DNA of 64,000 nt from Hansfordia pulvinata (Eukaryota > Ascomycota > Sordariomycetes > Xylariales): assembly GCA_006538405.1 (NCBI GenBank), contig BJKQ01000002.1, positions 3,100,001 to 3,164,000 on the forward strand. Reading direction: 5' to 3'. Of the stretch, positions 36,134-47,800 are shown piece by piece. Each line of letters starts with the position of its first letter. Position 1 is the stretch's first letter. The notes beneath the pieces are model-generated. The model saw nothing but the letters and a program-made list of their open reading frames with translations, made no database searches and was not told the DNA's origin. Made by a program: the position numbers and the translations under genes.

Positions 36134-37282
36134 TCAACGTCTCGCAGCCTTGCCCCCTGCCCACGAGAAGATTCGGCTGAGCCTGCCCGTCTTGACCTCG
36201 ATATCGTTCCCAGGCCCCTCCCCCTCCCCCTCGTCCTCTTTCTTGGTCTTCTTCTCATCGCCTCCCTCAGCCTCAGAAACCCCCTGCTTCTTCTCAGCCT
36301 CCACTCCACGGCCGCCGCCGCCGCCGCCGCCGCTGAGGAGCTCAGGAAACCCCTTTTCCTCCCACTCCTTGAAGGAGAGCCCCCCAGAGGCGGCGGGCAT
36401 GCGGACGACGAGGGGCACCTCCTCGTCGGGCCTCCCCGTGACGCTCTCAGGCTGGACGAGCGAGACGTGGCTCAGGCGCTCGAAGCCGGCGGCCAGGTAC
36501 ATGGGCAGGCCCGGCAGAGAGGCCTCGGTGTAGAGGGGCAGGGCCAGCTCGTCGGCCAGCCGGGCGCCCCAGGCCAGCATCAGCTTGCCGGCGCCGCGGC
36601 GCTGGTGGGCTGGGTGGACGGCGATGGATTGGAGGTCTAGGGGATGTGCGTCAGTGTCTGCTTCCCTCTCCCTGAGACTTTCTTTACTGATGATTTTGTA
36701 GAAGATGGCGGACAGGGACCAAAACACGAGCTCAAGAGAGTATAGAGGAAGAAACTCACAGATGTGCCTCCGCGCACCAAACAGCCGCTCCCGGACGTTC
36801 CACATGTTGCCCAGGACGGCCTCGGCGCGCTCGCGCTCGGGGCTGCCCTCCTCGAGCCAGGGGCACCCGTGGCCGGGGGGCGGGCGCCGGAAGCCCTCAG
36901 TCTCGGTCTCGGTCTCCCCACTCTCCCCATGCTCACCACTGCCCTCGCCGTCCTCCTTCTTCTTGTCCTCCCCCTCCTTCTGCCCTCCAGTCCTGCTGCT
37001 GCTGCTGCCCCTGCTCCTCCGCCAGTATACCTCCCAGGCGGCGTAGCCGACGACCTCGCCCGTGGCGGCGTCGACGCACTTGACGTGGTGGGCGACGGGG
37101 TCGCGGGCCCAGGCGGCGGCGGTGGCGGCGTCGTGGCCCGGGCGGTCGGTGATGCCGCCCGGGAAGAGGATGGAGAGGATGGGCTCGTCGCGGAAGGCGA
37201 GGAGGTGGACGTCCATGAGCTGGGTGACCTCTGCGGGCAGGGCGGGCAGGACTGCCAGCGACGTCATTGTCGGCTTTGTCAT
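36134..37282 (-). CDS. GNAT-family N-acetyltransferase
   Basis: Structure is complement(join(36134..36636,36760..37282)), 341 aa from the ATG at 37282 (another ATG five codons later). The 123-base intron (donor GTGAGT, acceptor TAG) has a length divisible by three and no stop, so the unspliced message is also open. The GNAT core follows the junction: LQSIAVHPAHQRRGAGKLML with the acetyl-CoA pyrophosphate loop RRGAGK, then LYTEASLPGLPMYLAAGFE, the usual last strands. The N-terminal half has the FRDEPILSILFPGG motif of fungal GNATs, plus an acidic insert rich in Glu/Gly/Ser. The C-terminal 90 residues (poly-Gly, Lys/Glu-rich) are disordered. It probably acetylates a small molecule or polyamine; the substrate is unknown. 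Confidence 0.85.
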   Translation of the reverse strand: MTKPTMTSLAVLPALPAEVTQLMDVHLLAFRDEPILSILFPGGITDRPGHDAATAAAWARDPVAHHVKCVDAATGEVVGYAAWEVYWRRSRGSSSSRTGGQKEGEDKKKEDGEGSGEHGESGETETETEGFRRPPPGHGCPWLEEGSPERERAEAVLGNMWNVRERLFGARRHICEFLPLYSLELVFWSLSAIFYKIISKESLREREADTDAHPLDLQSIAVHPAHQRRGAGKLMLAWGARLADELALPLYTEASLPGLPMYLAAGFERLSHVSLVQPESVTGRPDEEVPLVVRMPAASGGLSFKEWEEKGFPELLSGGGGGGGRGVEAEKKQGVSEAEGGDEKKTKKEDEGEGEGPGNDIEVKTGRLSRIFSWAGGKAARR

Positions 37283-39491
37283 GTCTTGTCTCGTCTTCTT
37301 CTTTTTTTGGTCAATTCTTCTCTTCTGGTTCCTGATTGGTCCCCTTCTGCGTCGCACTAGGTGCTCGTAATGCTTGGTAACAAAGCTGTGGGCAGGGGGT
37401 GAGGGAAACCACTGGAGTCAGAAAAGCCGCCGGCCCCAGAGTGGCTTGCTTGGTAAGGGCGACGCTAAGGGCTGCTGGTTGCAGGTCGTCGGGCGTCTGC
37501 GGGCGTCGTCGTCGTCGTCGTCGTCGACGCGGTCTGGACCTGGAGGAATCTTGGGAAAAGGGGAGGGGCGAGGGCGGGAAGCAGGGATTGGCGGATGAGT
37601 AAGCCCGGCGGGCGTTATGCGTGCGTGCTCGTAGATCTGGGGTAGTCGGGGAATTTCCCCAGTGTCAATTCTGACGACACTGGTCGTCGGAGGGTGGGTA
37701 AAGATATCAGGCTGAGGGTCGAGAGGAGAAGAAACAGGCTGCACAGCGCAAAATAATGGATAAAGGGCAGTTCCTTTTTTGTGTGCGGGCGGTCCAACCA
37801 AGGCGCCGAGGCTTATTGTTCTTCTCTCTCTTATTACAATGGATGTATTCACTCGAACACTACGAGAGGTAGGTAGGTAAAGTAGTAGGTACTCGTATGG
37901 ACGGCGAGGTGACCTCCAGCAGCAACCTAAGTCCCAATCGACACTGGCGGGCCTGATTGGGCTTGGTTCGTGGGATCGTCGCTCGCCGAAGGGGGGCCTC
38001 CTTTAAATACGCCTGCTCTCAGGCGTGGTCCAGTAGGGAGGTAAGGAGGTACGTACTTGGACTTGGATCTTCCACCGAGCAGAAGAAGATGAGGGAAATG
38101 GTTCTAGTGTGGGGGTCCCCTGTTGGACTACTACGCGTGACTACCTTAACGGAAGGGGCTGACGGGAATGGCGTGCTGGCGGTTGCGGTTGTTCTCATCG
38201 CCCCTTCCGCGAGTTGGTAGGATGGCAGATGGGTGGCATACGAGTACATGCACCTGGTAGGCGATAGCTAATCGCACTGGCGCAGTCTTAAGTTAGGTAC
38301 CTTATTGAGGTTTCGAGCAGGTGGTCTCATCAATCACCTGTCGAGAAACCCTGACTTCGGCTGTTGCATTCGCTCGTCCCTCAAATCTACCACCTACCTT
38401 ACTTATCCGCACGAGTAACCGCCCGCCGTTGCAAAGCCGGGATCCCTCCGACACTCGCTCATGTGTCCGGGTCTTGCCGTCATCGTCATTCTTGATACTA
38501 CCGTGGCCCCTGTCCTCAGAATCGACTTCCCTGCTCTGTGTTCCCGAAAGGGTCGGACCGGGATGATGACGGCGGTGGTGGTGGGTGACGATCGAGAGAA
38601 GAGGGTGCGCCGCCGCGACATCCGAAGCGGCTTGGCGCACGAGAGGGGGCGCCAAGTCGGCTAATCTGATGGTGCGCTGACCTACGACCTACGGCGATGG
38701 ATAAGATAATCTTATCTGATTCGGCTGGGCGACCACCGGCATGCGCGACTCCGGCTGGCGCTGCTCCTCCTCCTCCTCCTCCTCCGCGACGCGCCCGCGA
38801 CAGACGACAGACGACACTACGAGCTACTCTACATTCGTGTCGGTATATTGTCGACTCATACCAATACTGAACCAATCGCTCCCGGCCAAGCAGTATCCGC
38901 TTGTCAGCGAGAGTCCGGCTCGCCGTCGAACAGAACGGCAGCAGAGGCAGGCCGATGAGCCGGTCTGACGGTGGTGGTGGTGGTGGTGATGATGCTTGCC
39001 CCTTTTCGTCTCTGCCTCCCACGCCATCAGGCTTGGCTACACACACGAGAACCAGGGTTGCATCCTTGGCTGCGTCCTGGCGCTGGCCCCTCGCCCACTC
39101 CAGTCCCTGTACGAATACTGCGTTTTCGTCAGATGCCGTCGCCTGCCCGCCACGCCACACGGTACCTGAATAGGTGGCCGCGAGTAGTCATTAGCCCGGC
39201 CTGTTCGGATGCAAGCCACAACAGGCAGGTCGTCTCATCAGGACCGCCGATATAGGCGGCCGTCGATGTATGGAGCACACGAGGCTGTCCATCTCCCGCC
39301 CTGGCTTTTAAGGACCCGCGCGGGCCCCGGATTGTAGAGGCACGCTCAGGGTCTTGCCCGGTGTCCCATATTCGTCTTGTAGAGAGGGGCATGATAGTTT
39401 GATTCCCCCTATCCAGAGCTCCGAGAACTCTCCATTACACAGGCAACAGGCAACTGCAACAGCAACAGCGAGAATAGAGCATTCCACAACC
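37283..39491. other. Intergenic region
   Basis: Divergent promoter region between the GNAT gene (-) and the O-methyltransferase gene (+). Contains a GTC tract (37508-37526), CTC (about 38764-38784) and GGT (about 38970-38988) tracts, and TACTCGTA/TACGAGTA at 37890 and 38239. No gene supported. Confidence 0.5.
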
Positions 39492-41163
39492 ATGGCCGAA
39501 CCGAAACCGACCCTTCAGAGCCTGGCGGCCAAGATCAGCGATCTGTCCCAGACGCTGACCACGTATCTGCGCGACAACAACATCCCCGAGCCCTCCTTCG
39601 CCCCCGACAGCCCGACCAGCTACACCGGCCTGTCCCCGGACATGTTCATGACCCGCCAGTTCCTCATCGACGCCCTCAACGACATGTGGTACCTGACCCA
39701 GGGGCCCAGCGAGAGCATCTTCAACTACGTCCACTGCGTAAGCATACGGATATGAAGGACAAGCATCTGAATACGGGAGATACTAACAAGAGCCCCCTCG
39801 TTCCCTAGGTCATGCCCGACGCCGCCACCCTCAACGCCCTCAACCACTTCAACGTCTGGGCCGCCGTGCCCCTTGACGGCTCCGCCTCGTACGCCGACAT
39901 CGCCCGGCACGTCTCGCTGCCCCGCGACGTCGTCTTCCGCCTGCTGCAGCACGCCATGACCCTGCGCATCTTTGCCCCTGCTGCCCCCGAAGCAGATGTG
40001 CGAGGGGAGAACGGTGACCAGAAGGAGGTGGAGCACGATAAGTACACCACCTCCCGCGTGCGACACACCTCGCGCTCCGCCGCCCTCAGCAGGGCCCCCG
40101 GCCTGCGCGCCCTCGTGTCCACCATCCTTGACGACGCCGGCGCCCCCACCATGCTCCTGGGCGAGGCCCTGGCCCGCTGGAGCCGTGGGTGCGACGCGCT
40201 GCCGCAGGACATGGGGCGGACGGCGTTCGCGCTTCTCCACGGCGGCGGCGGCGGTGGGGGAGGAATGGAAGGAGAAGGCGGGAAGAAGAAGAAGAAGAGT
40301 TTCGGCAGCTCGTGGGAGCTGCTGGAGGGGGACGGCGAGGGCGAGGAGGAAGGCTGGCGCCAGCGCAACTTTGTCGAGTTCATGCGCTACGTCAAGGAGA
40401 TTTTCCATCTCGAGGGGGTCGTCCTGGACGCGTGCGACTGGAAGGCTGCCGGAAGGGCCCATATTGTTGATGTGAGTTCCCTTTTTTCCCCTCTTTTTTT
40501 AATCTTATTCTGTCTTTCTTCTCTTCTCTTTTGAAACCACCGTCTCTTCTTTATTATCAAACAGCTAACCAGGCGTCCCTCGCGCAGATCGGCGGCTCAG
40601 CAGGCCACGACGCCGTGGTCCTGGCCACCAAGTTCCCCGACCTGCGCGTCACGGTGCAGGACCTGCCCAAGGTCCGCTCCTCGTTCGAGGACAGCGTCCC
40701 TGCCGAGCTGGTCGAGCGCGTGACCTTCCTGGAGCACGACTTCTTCCGGGACCAGCCCGTCGCCGGCGCCGACGTCTACATGCTCAAGATGATTCTGCAC
40801 GACTGGCCGGACGTGGACTGCGTGCGCATCCTGCGCGCGCTGCGGCCCGCGCTCAAGGGCGGAGCGCGGGTTATCTTGTTCGAATACATTGGGGAGCGGG
40901 AGGAGGAGGACGACGAACAAGGCAAAGACGAGAAGAAGGACGATGAGAAGGAAAAGAAGCAGCAGCAGCAAACACCGCTCTCGTTCCAGCAGATGGGCAC
41001 GGCCACCGACGTCCGCCTCATGGCCCTGTTCAACGGCAAGGAGCGCCCCGTCGGCGCCTGGGCGCGTATTTTCGCCGAGGCCGACCCGCGCTTCCGGGTC
41101 GCACGGGTCAAGGCCGAGCCGACGGCCTTCTTTGCTGTCGTCGAGGCCGTCTGGACCGAGTGA
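39492..41163 (+). CDS. SAM-dependent O-methyltransferase (caffeate-OMT type)
   Basis: Structure is join(39492..39737,39809..40471,40588..41163), 494 aa. Intron 1 has a perfect TACTAAC branch point at 39781-39787. The N-terminal helical dimerisation and winged-helix region (1-120) contains DALNDMWYL and the wing segment FNVWAAVPLDG. The SAM-binding motif VDIGGSAGHDAV spans the last exon junction (about 302-313); the catalytic His sits in MILHDWPD (His374), and PTAFFAVVEAVW is the usual C-terminus. The enzyme would methylate a hydroxyl on a phenolic or polyketide-like substrate. Its length is about 100 residues above the family norm because of simple-sequence inserts: Gly8 and Lys5 at about 243-265 and a Glu/Asp/Lys/Gln run at about 405-435. 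No biosynthetic cluster partners are adjacent. Confidence 0.9.
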
Positions 41164-42242
41164 GCCGAAGGGGAAGAGGGAGGGCTTGGAGGCAAGTGGG
41201 AAGATAAATTGGCACGAGGGGTAACCTCTGGGCGGTGGATAGCTATGTCTGCAGAGTGCCGAAACTTCACCTTCAAAGCGCTGCCAGGGGGTTATTGGCG
41301 GCTGGCTATTGCCTCACATTCATCTGCGTGACAGGTGGGCCGCCATCGGTTTTACGTAGTACAATTGCGCACATGGTGCTTACAGTCAATCAGCATCTTG
41401 CCATGCTCTCGACCGCTACGCGCTTTGCTTACGACTTACGGTTTCCGCCGGTGCGTTTCTTGGCATGGCTCCTCTCCATCTTGGAGCCATGCCAGCTTAA
41501 AACAGAAGATTAGGTAGACAACGTCGAACTTTGAAGGAGAAGGGGGGAAATTCGCGCTGGTTCTGTGCCTTTGGTTCGCCTTGCCTTCGACCTTGAGACT
41601 CTTGGCTCGAAAAAATCAAATGACGGACATTAGGGACGAGGAGACCGGGTATAATCCTCCCTTGGCGGGAACTCACCATCGCATACCTCTGATGACCACT
41701 CTTCAGGCTCCGCCCCCCCCGGGCTGCGGAGGCGGCCCTCCGAGGCGTCCGATGATCCAGACTACCTAGGCACCCAGAGCTGCAGGCGGCATGCGCATAA
41801 TTCGCGGCTCGGTGGCTAATGACTCTCCGGATCTGCACCCGCCCCCTACGTACCACATGCCTCAAGCAGTGCGGAGAGCGAGCCGAGGCCAGAGTGTGCG
41901 CAGCCATGGCTGTGTTGGTGAGCGTCTCGGTGACTTTGCCAGGCGTGATGGGACCGCGGGCGATGGCTACTGCATGGCACAGGGACTGGCGCGGAAATGC
42001 CGGGCGCGTGGATCGCGTGTTGCCTATCTTCACGTCAAGCATGACCAATGAAAAGTTTGAAAGGATTGGAAGGTGTGATTAAAAAGGGAGAAACTGCCTG
42101 AATCTCATTATACCGAGGAACCTCAGAGAAGAGAAAAAAGAGTCATAATCACTGCTCTAAAACGCCGCGCTTTTTTTTTTTCTTCATCAGAGCCCGTCGC
42201 CGTCATCGTTCTCTCCCGACCCGATCGAGAATAAAAGACTCA
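41164..42242. other. Convergent 3' region
   Basis: Lies between the stop codons of the O-methyltransferase (+) and the GH16 gene (-). No gene is seen; a T run precedes the GH16 stop on the + strand (42172-42181). Confidence 0.5.
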
Positions 42243-43343
42243 TCAGAACATCATGGTCGCCATGGCGAGGACAGGCAGGAGGGCGGCGAGCGCGCCCGCG
42301 TGGCCCAGGGCGCTGACGGCGCCGCTGGCTGGGAGGATGACGGGCGTGCCCACCTTGGACGCCTCGTCGATGCTGCAGACGGTCTGGCACTGCCCGTCGT
42401 CGCGCTTGTGCGTGGGGTTGGAGCCCGAGACGTTGTAGAGCAGCTCGATCCACTGCACCTGCAGGTAGGCGTCCTGGCCCCTGGTCATGTTCCCGGACCA
42501 CGAGCCTCCGTCGCTCCACGAGTTGAGCATGATCATGCCCGGGTCCTTGGGGACCTGGAAGCCGATCTTGGCCGTCTCCTTGTCGTTGACGTACCATGTC
42601 GAGTCGCCCGGGGTCCAGTCCACCCGGTGGACGGCCCAGTCGCGGATGGTGAGGCCGTCCGGCAGCGTGACGTTCTTGGTGGCGTCCTTGATGACCTGGC
42701 CGGACTTGTCGAAGGAAGGCTGGTTCGTGTACTGCACCTTCTGCTCCGGGTCCTCGGTTCGGAACTCCAGATCCGCCTCCTGGACCGGGTTGCTTTCCCT
42801 GTAGGTGAACATGGCCGTCACGGCACCCGGGTGCCCGACGGTCCTTGCCATCATACGGGCCGAGAGGAATTGGTACTCGCGGCCCACCGTCTGGAACTCG
42901 GCCGAGCTCTGGAACCCATCCAGCCGCAGAGTCCTCAAGGTGAGGAACGTGTCGGAAGGCGGACTGGGGTCGCTGTTGCTCTGGATGTAAATGTTGTTGG
43001 GAGAGTAGACGTTGGTCACGGACGCGTCGCCCGCGTGGACAGTGGCGCTGTTGTTCCAACCTTGAACGGACCAGAAGCCGGAAAAGTCCTTGGATCTGAA
43101 GTACTCGCTGGGGGCGGGAACGTAGGAGCTCCTGTACGAGTCCTCGATGACCTTGGGGACCCCGGCGTACTGCTTGAGAGATCTGAAGTCGAAGAACTTG
43201 TGGTCGGTGAAGTAGGAAGGGCTGCTGCCATTGGTCTGGTAGCAGTTGCACTGATCGGCGCTGGCGTCTTGGAATTCGCCGAAAGCCGAGGCAAGCAGCG
43301 ACAGCAGGACGACCGTAGGCTTTGAGAAGATGACCGGAGCCAT
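42243..43343 (-). CDS. Secreted GPI-type glycoside hydrolase family 16 glucanase
   Basis: Single exon, 366 aa from the ATG at 43343 (the frame is open further upstream but the hydrophobic leader follows this Met). Residues 1-22 are a signal peptide. The GH16 jelly-roll covers about 45-310, with the catalytic signature EADLEF at 189-194: Glu189 as nucleophile, Asp191 and Glu193 as acid/base, in the ExDxE form. Other family marks are the substrate-cleft Trp-rich strands (FWSVQGWNN, WAVHRVDWTPGDSTWYV) and MLNSWSDGGSWSG. The last 25 residues are hydrophobic after a small-residue site, typical of GPI attachment, so it should sit at the plasma membrane or wall and cut or transfer beta-1,3/1,4-glucan. 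Four cysteines flank the domain (two near residues 32-34, two before the tail). Confidence 0.9.
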   Translation of the reverse strand: MAPVIFSKPTVVLLSLLASAFGEFQDASADQCNCYQTNGSSPSYFTDHKFFDFRSLKQYAGVPKVIEDSYRSSYVPAPSEYFRSKDFSGFWSVQGWNNSATVHAGDASVTNVYSPNNIYIQSNSDPSPPSDTFLTLRTLRLDGFQSSAEFQTVGREYQFLSARMMARTVGHPGAVTAMFTYRESNPVQEADLEFRTEDPEQKVQYTNQPSFDKSGQVIKDATKNVTLPDGLTIRDWAVHRVDWTPGDSTWYVNDKETAKIGFQVPKDPGMIMLNSWSDGGSWSGNMTRGQDAYLQVQWIELLYNVSGSNPTHKRDDGQCQTVCSIDEASKVGTPVILPASGAVSALGHAGALAALLPVLAMATMMF

Positions 43344-46300
43344 TTTGGACAGATCACGGAGATACCCGGCCTGGGTTATCGGTTGAGGAGGGCGACGAGC
43401 CGGTGCTGGCGATTTGTATTGAACGGCAGCGAGTGAGTGTTGCGGTTGTGGGAGGATCCCTGAACCCAGATGACTGGAGAGATCGGGTTTGTGAAACAAA
43501 GGTGAGCGATTCACCCGGCAACTTCTCTAGGTGAAACCAGCCAGGAGAGGTTCAGAGAAGTGTTGAACCAAGACGGAGGGGGAGAAATCCGAAAATGCTG
43601 AGCCAACGAGGACAGCCAGGGCCCGTTTAAGTGTTCAACGCCGGCAGTTGGTCGCACAGAGGCCGGGTGAGATGTACGAGCACGCTCGAGCGCGTGCGGG
43701 CCAGGCTGAATTATCTGTATACGAGCCGTGTAACAGGTCCTTCCATGAGGCAATTCCCGTGCAGATCGAAAGGTTTTCGGGGTGGGTAGGTGGCGGAAAG
43801 CAGGATGAGGCTATCGTTACGCGCGAGGAGGGCGGGGAGAGAAAGGGAAGCGATCTGCACTTCGGCCTCACCAGACGACTTGGCTCAGGCTTCGCAGTCC
43901 GGACCTCCCAGAACGGGTGTGCCCGACGGTCACGAAAAAATTGACCAATGTGGCAAACCACGAGCGCAACCATGGCTGGGCTTAGTAGAGACTGCCCACC
44001 GATGATCGGCAGGGCGGCTATGCAGGCATTCAATGCTGGACGCATGCCGGTACGAGGATGGATGGTATTGTTCTGGAAATTCCATTGTTAGTTAGTGTGG
44101 CCCCGGGCCCGTCATTCACAACATACATGTTGTAGCCGTAGCCTCTGGGCAGGGGACCCGGCGCCGATCTGCCCGCGGAAACTGCATGTCTTTCGATTCA
44201 AGACACGACGCCGGGCGCTCGCAGCGTGGACTCTTGGTTCTGTTCTTTTCTTCTTCTTCCTCCCTTCTTCCGCTCTCTTGGCCCTGTGTGTTGCCGCCAA
44301 ACCACGGTAGGATGGTGGCGAGGAGGCCACGGCGGCAACAAGGCCAGGGGCCAACATGGAAATAGAAGCATGCCGGAAGCGGGCCCCGCGCGACCCAGAA
44401 ATCAGAGTGCCGAGCTCCCACGCCAGGCCTAACAGGATCGGACAGCTGTTTCGACATGCGCAAACCGGCGCCACGGACAGACAAGCCTGGCAGCCAACAA
44501 ACAGGTCAAGGGCCAACAAGCAGGCGGTGGTGGGACGGCCTGTGCTTAGGCTGGGCGGCGCGCTGCCGTACGACGGGCAGCAGAGCATAATACGACAGTC
44601 CGCGACGTGGATGTGGCGTGCTCTCAGGCGACCGTGCAGCCCGGACGTGGTTGGCATGCTGGGTGGGATCGCAGGCTGCACGGCCGGGGACTCACGGCCC
44701 CACGGCCCACGATCCCGCGACCTGAACGCTGTCTGTGTTGGTTGTGCGGTCCCTCGAGTCGGAGCCAGAGGGCGTGGCGCCACGGTGCGGCCACGACGGA
44801 GACACGCTCTTCTTGCACCACAGCCTGGATGGCAACAGCCCGGCGGAGCCTAAGAAGTTGGAACTGCCGTACCGCCGAATCCGCGCCGGGCCACGCCATG
44901 CCACTCGTACTCCGTGCTTGCAGACCGCAGTGGTGGTGACAGGCCGGGTCTTGACGATGGAGTGGGCTTCTTCGTGGTGTACTCGTATCGGACTAGTCGA
45001 GCAAGGCCAGCGAGCGAATGGATCCGACTCGAGAATCCCAAGGTCGCAGAGATATTGCCGAGGTTTCGCGAGGTGAGCCGCCCGGCACCCGGGAAGGATT
45101 GCAGGCACACCCGCCGTGCCAAGCTGTCCTGGCATTCACCATTCTGTCTGTCATGCGTCGTTTCCCCTGCCGTTACGCTAGTGGCACGGGCGGCCATGGA
45201 GGCATCGAGTTTTGCGGCGCGGCGATGAGCAGCGCCGTTGTCTTGTGGGCCGCCATCACTACTCGTATGGACTTGTCTTCTTCTTCCTTCTTCTTTTGCG
45301 ATTGTGACACAGTCAGGCGTGGACGGGACCCCACCTGACCCTCCCGTCACGACACGACAAGCAAAACGAACAAGAGACGGCTGGGGACTGCGTGCTGGGG
45401 CTGAACACGAGGCGCTGTGCAACACGAGGCGCTTGTGATCGGGTCCCACGCTGGACGTTCCACGCTCCACGCTGGTGCTGTTGGCTGATGGCTTCTGGCG
45501 GCTGCTGGCTGCCGGGAGGGCGGCCCGGTTGGAGACGGCGTGCGTCAGGACCAGACGAGGCGAGGCGAGGCGAGGCGAGGCGAGGCAAGGTGGCGAAGCG
45601 CAGCGCTGCAGGCCCAAGAGTCGCCTCTGGGACGATGACGATTTCAGGGTCGTGGGGCGGCGAGGTTTCGGCCTTGGGAGGCGTTGATGGACTTTTTTAG
45701 ACAAGACGCGACCCGCCGTCGCGGTTACTAATTCTAGGTGCCCCAAAGACAGCGGCTTTCACTGATCGTTGGACGGGGCGGATGTCTGCATGTGGTCATC
45801 ATCTGCATCGCGGCTTCCACGCACGAGTGCCCTGTCCCTTCCTGCTGCTTGCATTCTCTGCATCGATTCGGAGAGTGCGGAGGGCAAGTCCGTCCCATGC
45901 AGAAAGATGGCACCTGCCTTGACTGCAAGAGAGAGGTTCGAACAAGGCAGGCACGGCATCCACCTCGGAGTGAGGTGACGAAAATTGCCAATCCACGCTG
46001 TTTCGTACCAATCTCAGTGCTCTCTCCACTGACACCTATATAAGACTTCATTGGGCCGTCCATGTGAGCCTCATGGATACGAGTTAAGTTAGGACTGGCT
46101 TCAGCCTAAGTGCGTCACCCATCGATCACACTGGATTTTGCGAGTCAGCTGCAATCAACCTGCTGCATTCAACAAGGCACAGTTGCATGCGCCTTTGCCC
46201 AGGAGAGGAGGTAAATAGCAGACCGCGCGCACGACTAGGGCGCCGTACGGAAAAAAGCAGTAATCAGTTCCGTTGGCAGTCTGCAGTCTGACCAACGCGA

Positions 46301-46939
46301 AGCGAGCCGAATGATGTAATGTCTGCGGTTTTACGTTGGACTGATTGACGCGTGGGCAAGCGGACGGTCTTTTGGTCAGAACTGACACGGTTGAGTCTTG
46401 ATCGACGGTTTGAGTCTGCTGTACTTTTCAATACGTTCGACACTGCCGTCCGTGGCACTGCTGTCATTCCACCGTAATGACATCGTATCGATGACCCGCT
46501 GCCGTCATCCGTCGCGCACCCGTAGCAGCTCCGTTCGCACCAACAAGGTCGTCTCGGCCCAGGCAGGTACCGCTGGCTGTCAGCAGCCTGTCAAACCACA
46601 ACTTGAACCAGCAACTGCGATGCTACTGCAGCTCACCTCCCACTGACCTGACGCACAGCGCACAGCGGCGGCGCCCTCGCTTTTCATGTCGCACCCACCG
46701 CCGCCCGGCCCCAGATAACCGACTTCTCATCGTGAGTTCAACACAGCGCCGTGCACTGCCTCGCCGTCGCCCTCTGCCTGCCCGACGGTCTGGCTCCCAC
46801 GTGCCGCTCCTGGGCCAGAGCCCGCGACGGCGGCCATGCATCGCCGCTCGAAGCCAGCCTCCAGCATAACCATGACCTTTAACCAGCATCCAGTCTAGAC
46901 ACCTCCGCCCGCGCCCATTGACACCCGCCGCCTGCCATC
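43344..46939. other. Intergenic region
   Basis: No supported gene across about 3.6 kb. Contains an AGGCG tandem tract (45556-45587), one TACTCGTA (44980-44987) and CT-rich sequence near the WW gene. Frames of 200-300 codons here (for example 44850-45746, minus) have Arg/Ser/Pro-rich shadow composition. Confidence 0.5.
45556..45587. repeat. AGGCG pentanucleotide tandem repeat
   Basis: Six units of AGGCG with slight decay at the ends. A second copy of the same repeat lies at 59182-59203. Confidence 0.85.
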
Positions 46940-47800
46940 ATGGCTTCTGACTCGGCCCCTGCCTCGCCCGCCCCTCAGTCCTCGGAGGCTGGCCCCGGCA
47001 CCACGGAGCCCTCGACCAGCGCGACCAAGCCGCATCCAGAGGCGGCAGCAGGGGAGCAAGGCAGCAGTGAGGCCCATCAAGATTCATCCGGCGATCACCC
47101 GCCATCCGACGAGCCCGCACCCTCGTCGCCCGCGGCATCGACACAGTCTCGCGAATCCGGCGAGGCCTCGTCCGGCGAGGACGAGCCCGAGCCCGATCCA
47201 AACGCCCCTCCGCTCCCCAACGAGCCCCCGCCGTTGCCCAACGAGCAGCTACCGGACCAAGGAGATGACGGCTGGGACTTCCACTGGGACCAATCCCAGC
47301 AGGCCTACTTCTTCTACAACCGCTTTACCCACCAGACGACGTGGGAGAATCCGCGCCTGGCCCCCGCCGCCGCGGTAGCTGCCGCGGTAGCGCCGCCGCC
47401 ACCGCCGCAGAACGAGCGCCCACCCGCGGGCGGCTACAATCCTGCCATCCACGGCGACTACGACCCGAACGCGTGGTATGCCAAGGGCATCGCAGAGGAA
47501 GGCTCGGAGCAGTCACCAGCCGACGCCAGCGGGGCTTACGCCGCTGTCGGCTCGTTCAACCGGTTCACGGGCCGGTGGCAAGCCGGGGACGCCAACCCCG
47601 ACAACCACAACGACGAGGCCAAGTCTAAGAGACAGATGAATGCCTTTTTCGACGTGGACTCGTCTGCCAACTCGCACGACGGCCGCAGCCTCAAGGCGGA
47701 GCGCTCCGGGAAGAAGCCCTCGAAAGCCGAGCTCAAGCAGTTCAAGGAGAAGCGCAAGGCCAGGAAGGAGGAGAAACGGAGGGCCTGGCTGCGCGACTAA
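46940..47800 (+). CDS. WW-domain protein, probably nuclear
   Basis: Single exon, 286 aa. The first 95 residues are Pro/Ser/Glu-rich and disordered. One WW domain is clear at about 107-140: GWDFHWDQSQQAYFFYNRF to TTWENPR, with both signature Trp and the Tyr/Phe block, so it should bind proline-rich peptides. The middle is Pro/Ala-rich; the C-terminus is conserved-looking (FNRFTGRWQAG, then FFDVDSSANSHDGRSLKAER) and ends in a strongly basic helix of Lys/Arg/Glu. This organisation recalls fungal WW proteins linked to pre-mRNA processing, but I cannot name an orthologue. It could also be a transcription-coupled factor. Confidence 0.85.
   Translation: MASDSAPASPAPQSSEAGPGTTEPSTSATKPHPEAAAGEQGSSEAHQDSSGDHPPSDEPAPSSPAASTQSRESGEASSGEDEPEPDPNAPPLPNEPPPLPNEQLPDQGDDGWDFHWDQSQQAYFFYNRFTHQTTWENPRLAPAAAVAAAVAPPPPPQNERPPAGGYNPAIHGDYDPNAWYAKGIAEEGSEQSPADASGAYAAVGSFNRFTGRWQAGDANPDNHNDEAKSKRQMNAFFDVDSSANSHDGRSLKAERSGKKPSKAELKQFKEKRKARKEEKRRAWLRD

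Noticed and set aside
44850..45746. 298-codon minus frame
   Set aside because: Arg/Ser/Pro-rich shadow composition spanning a pentanucleotide repeat; no domain.
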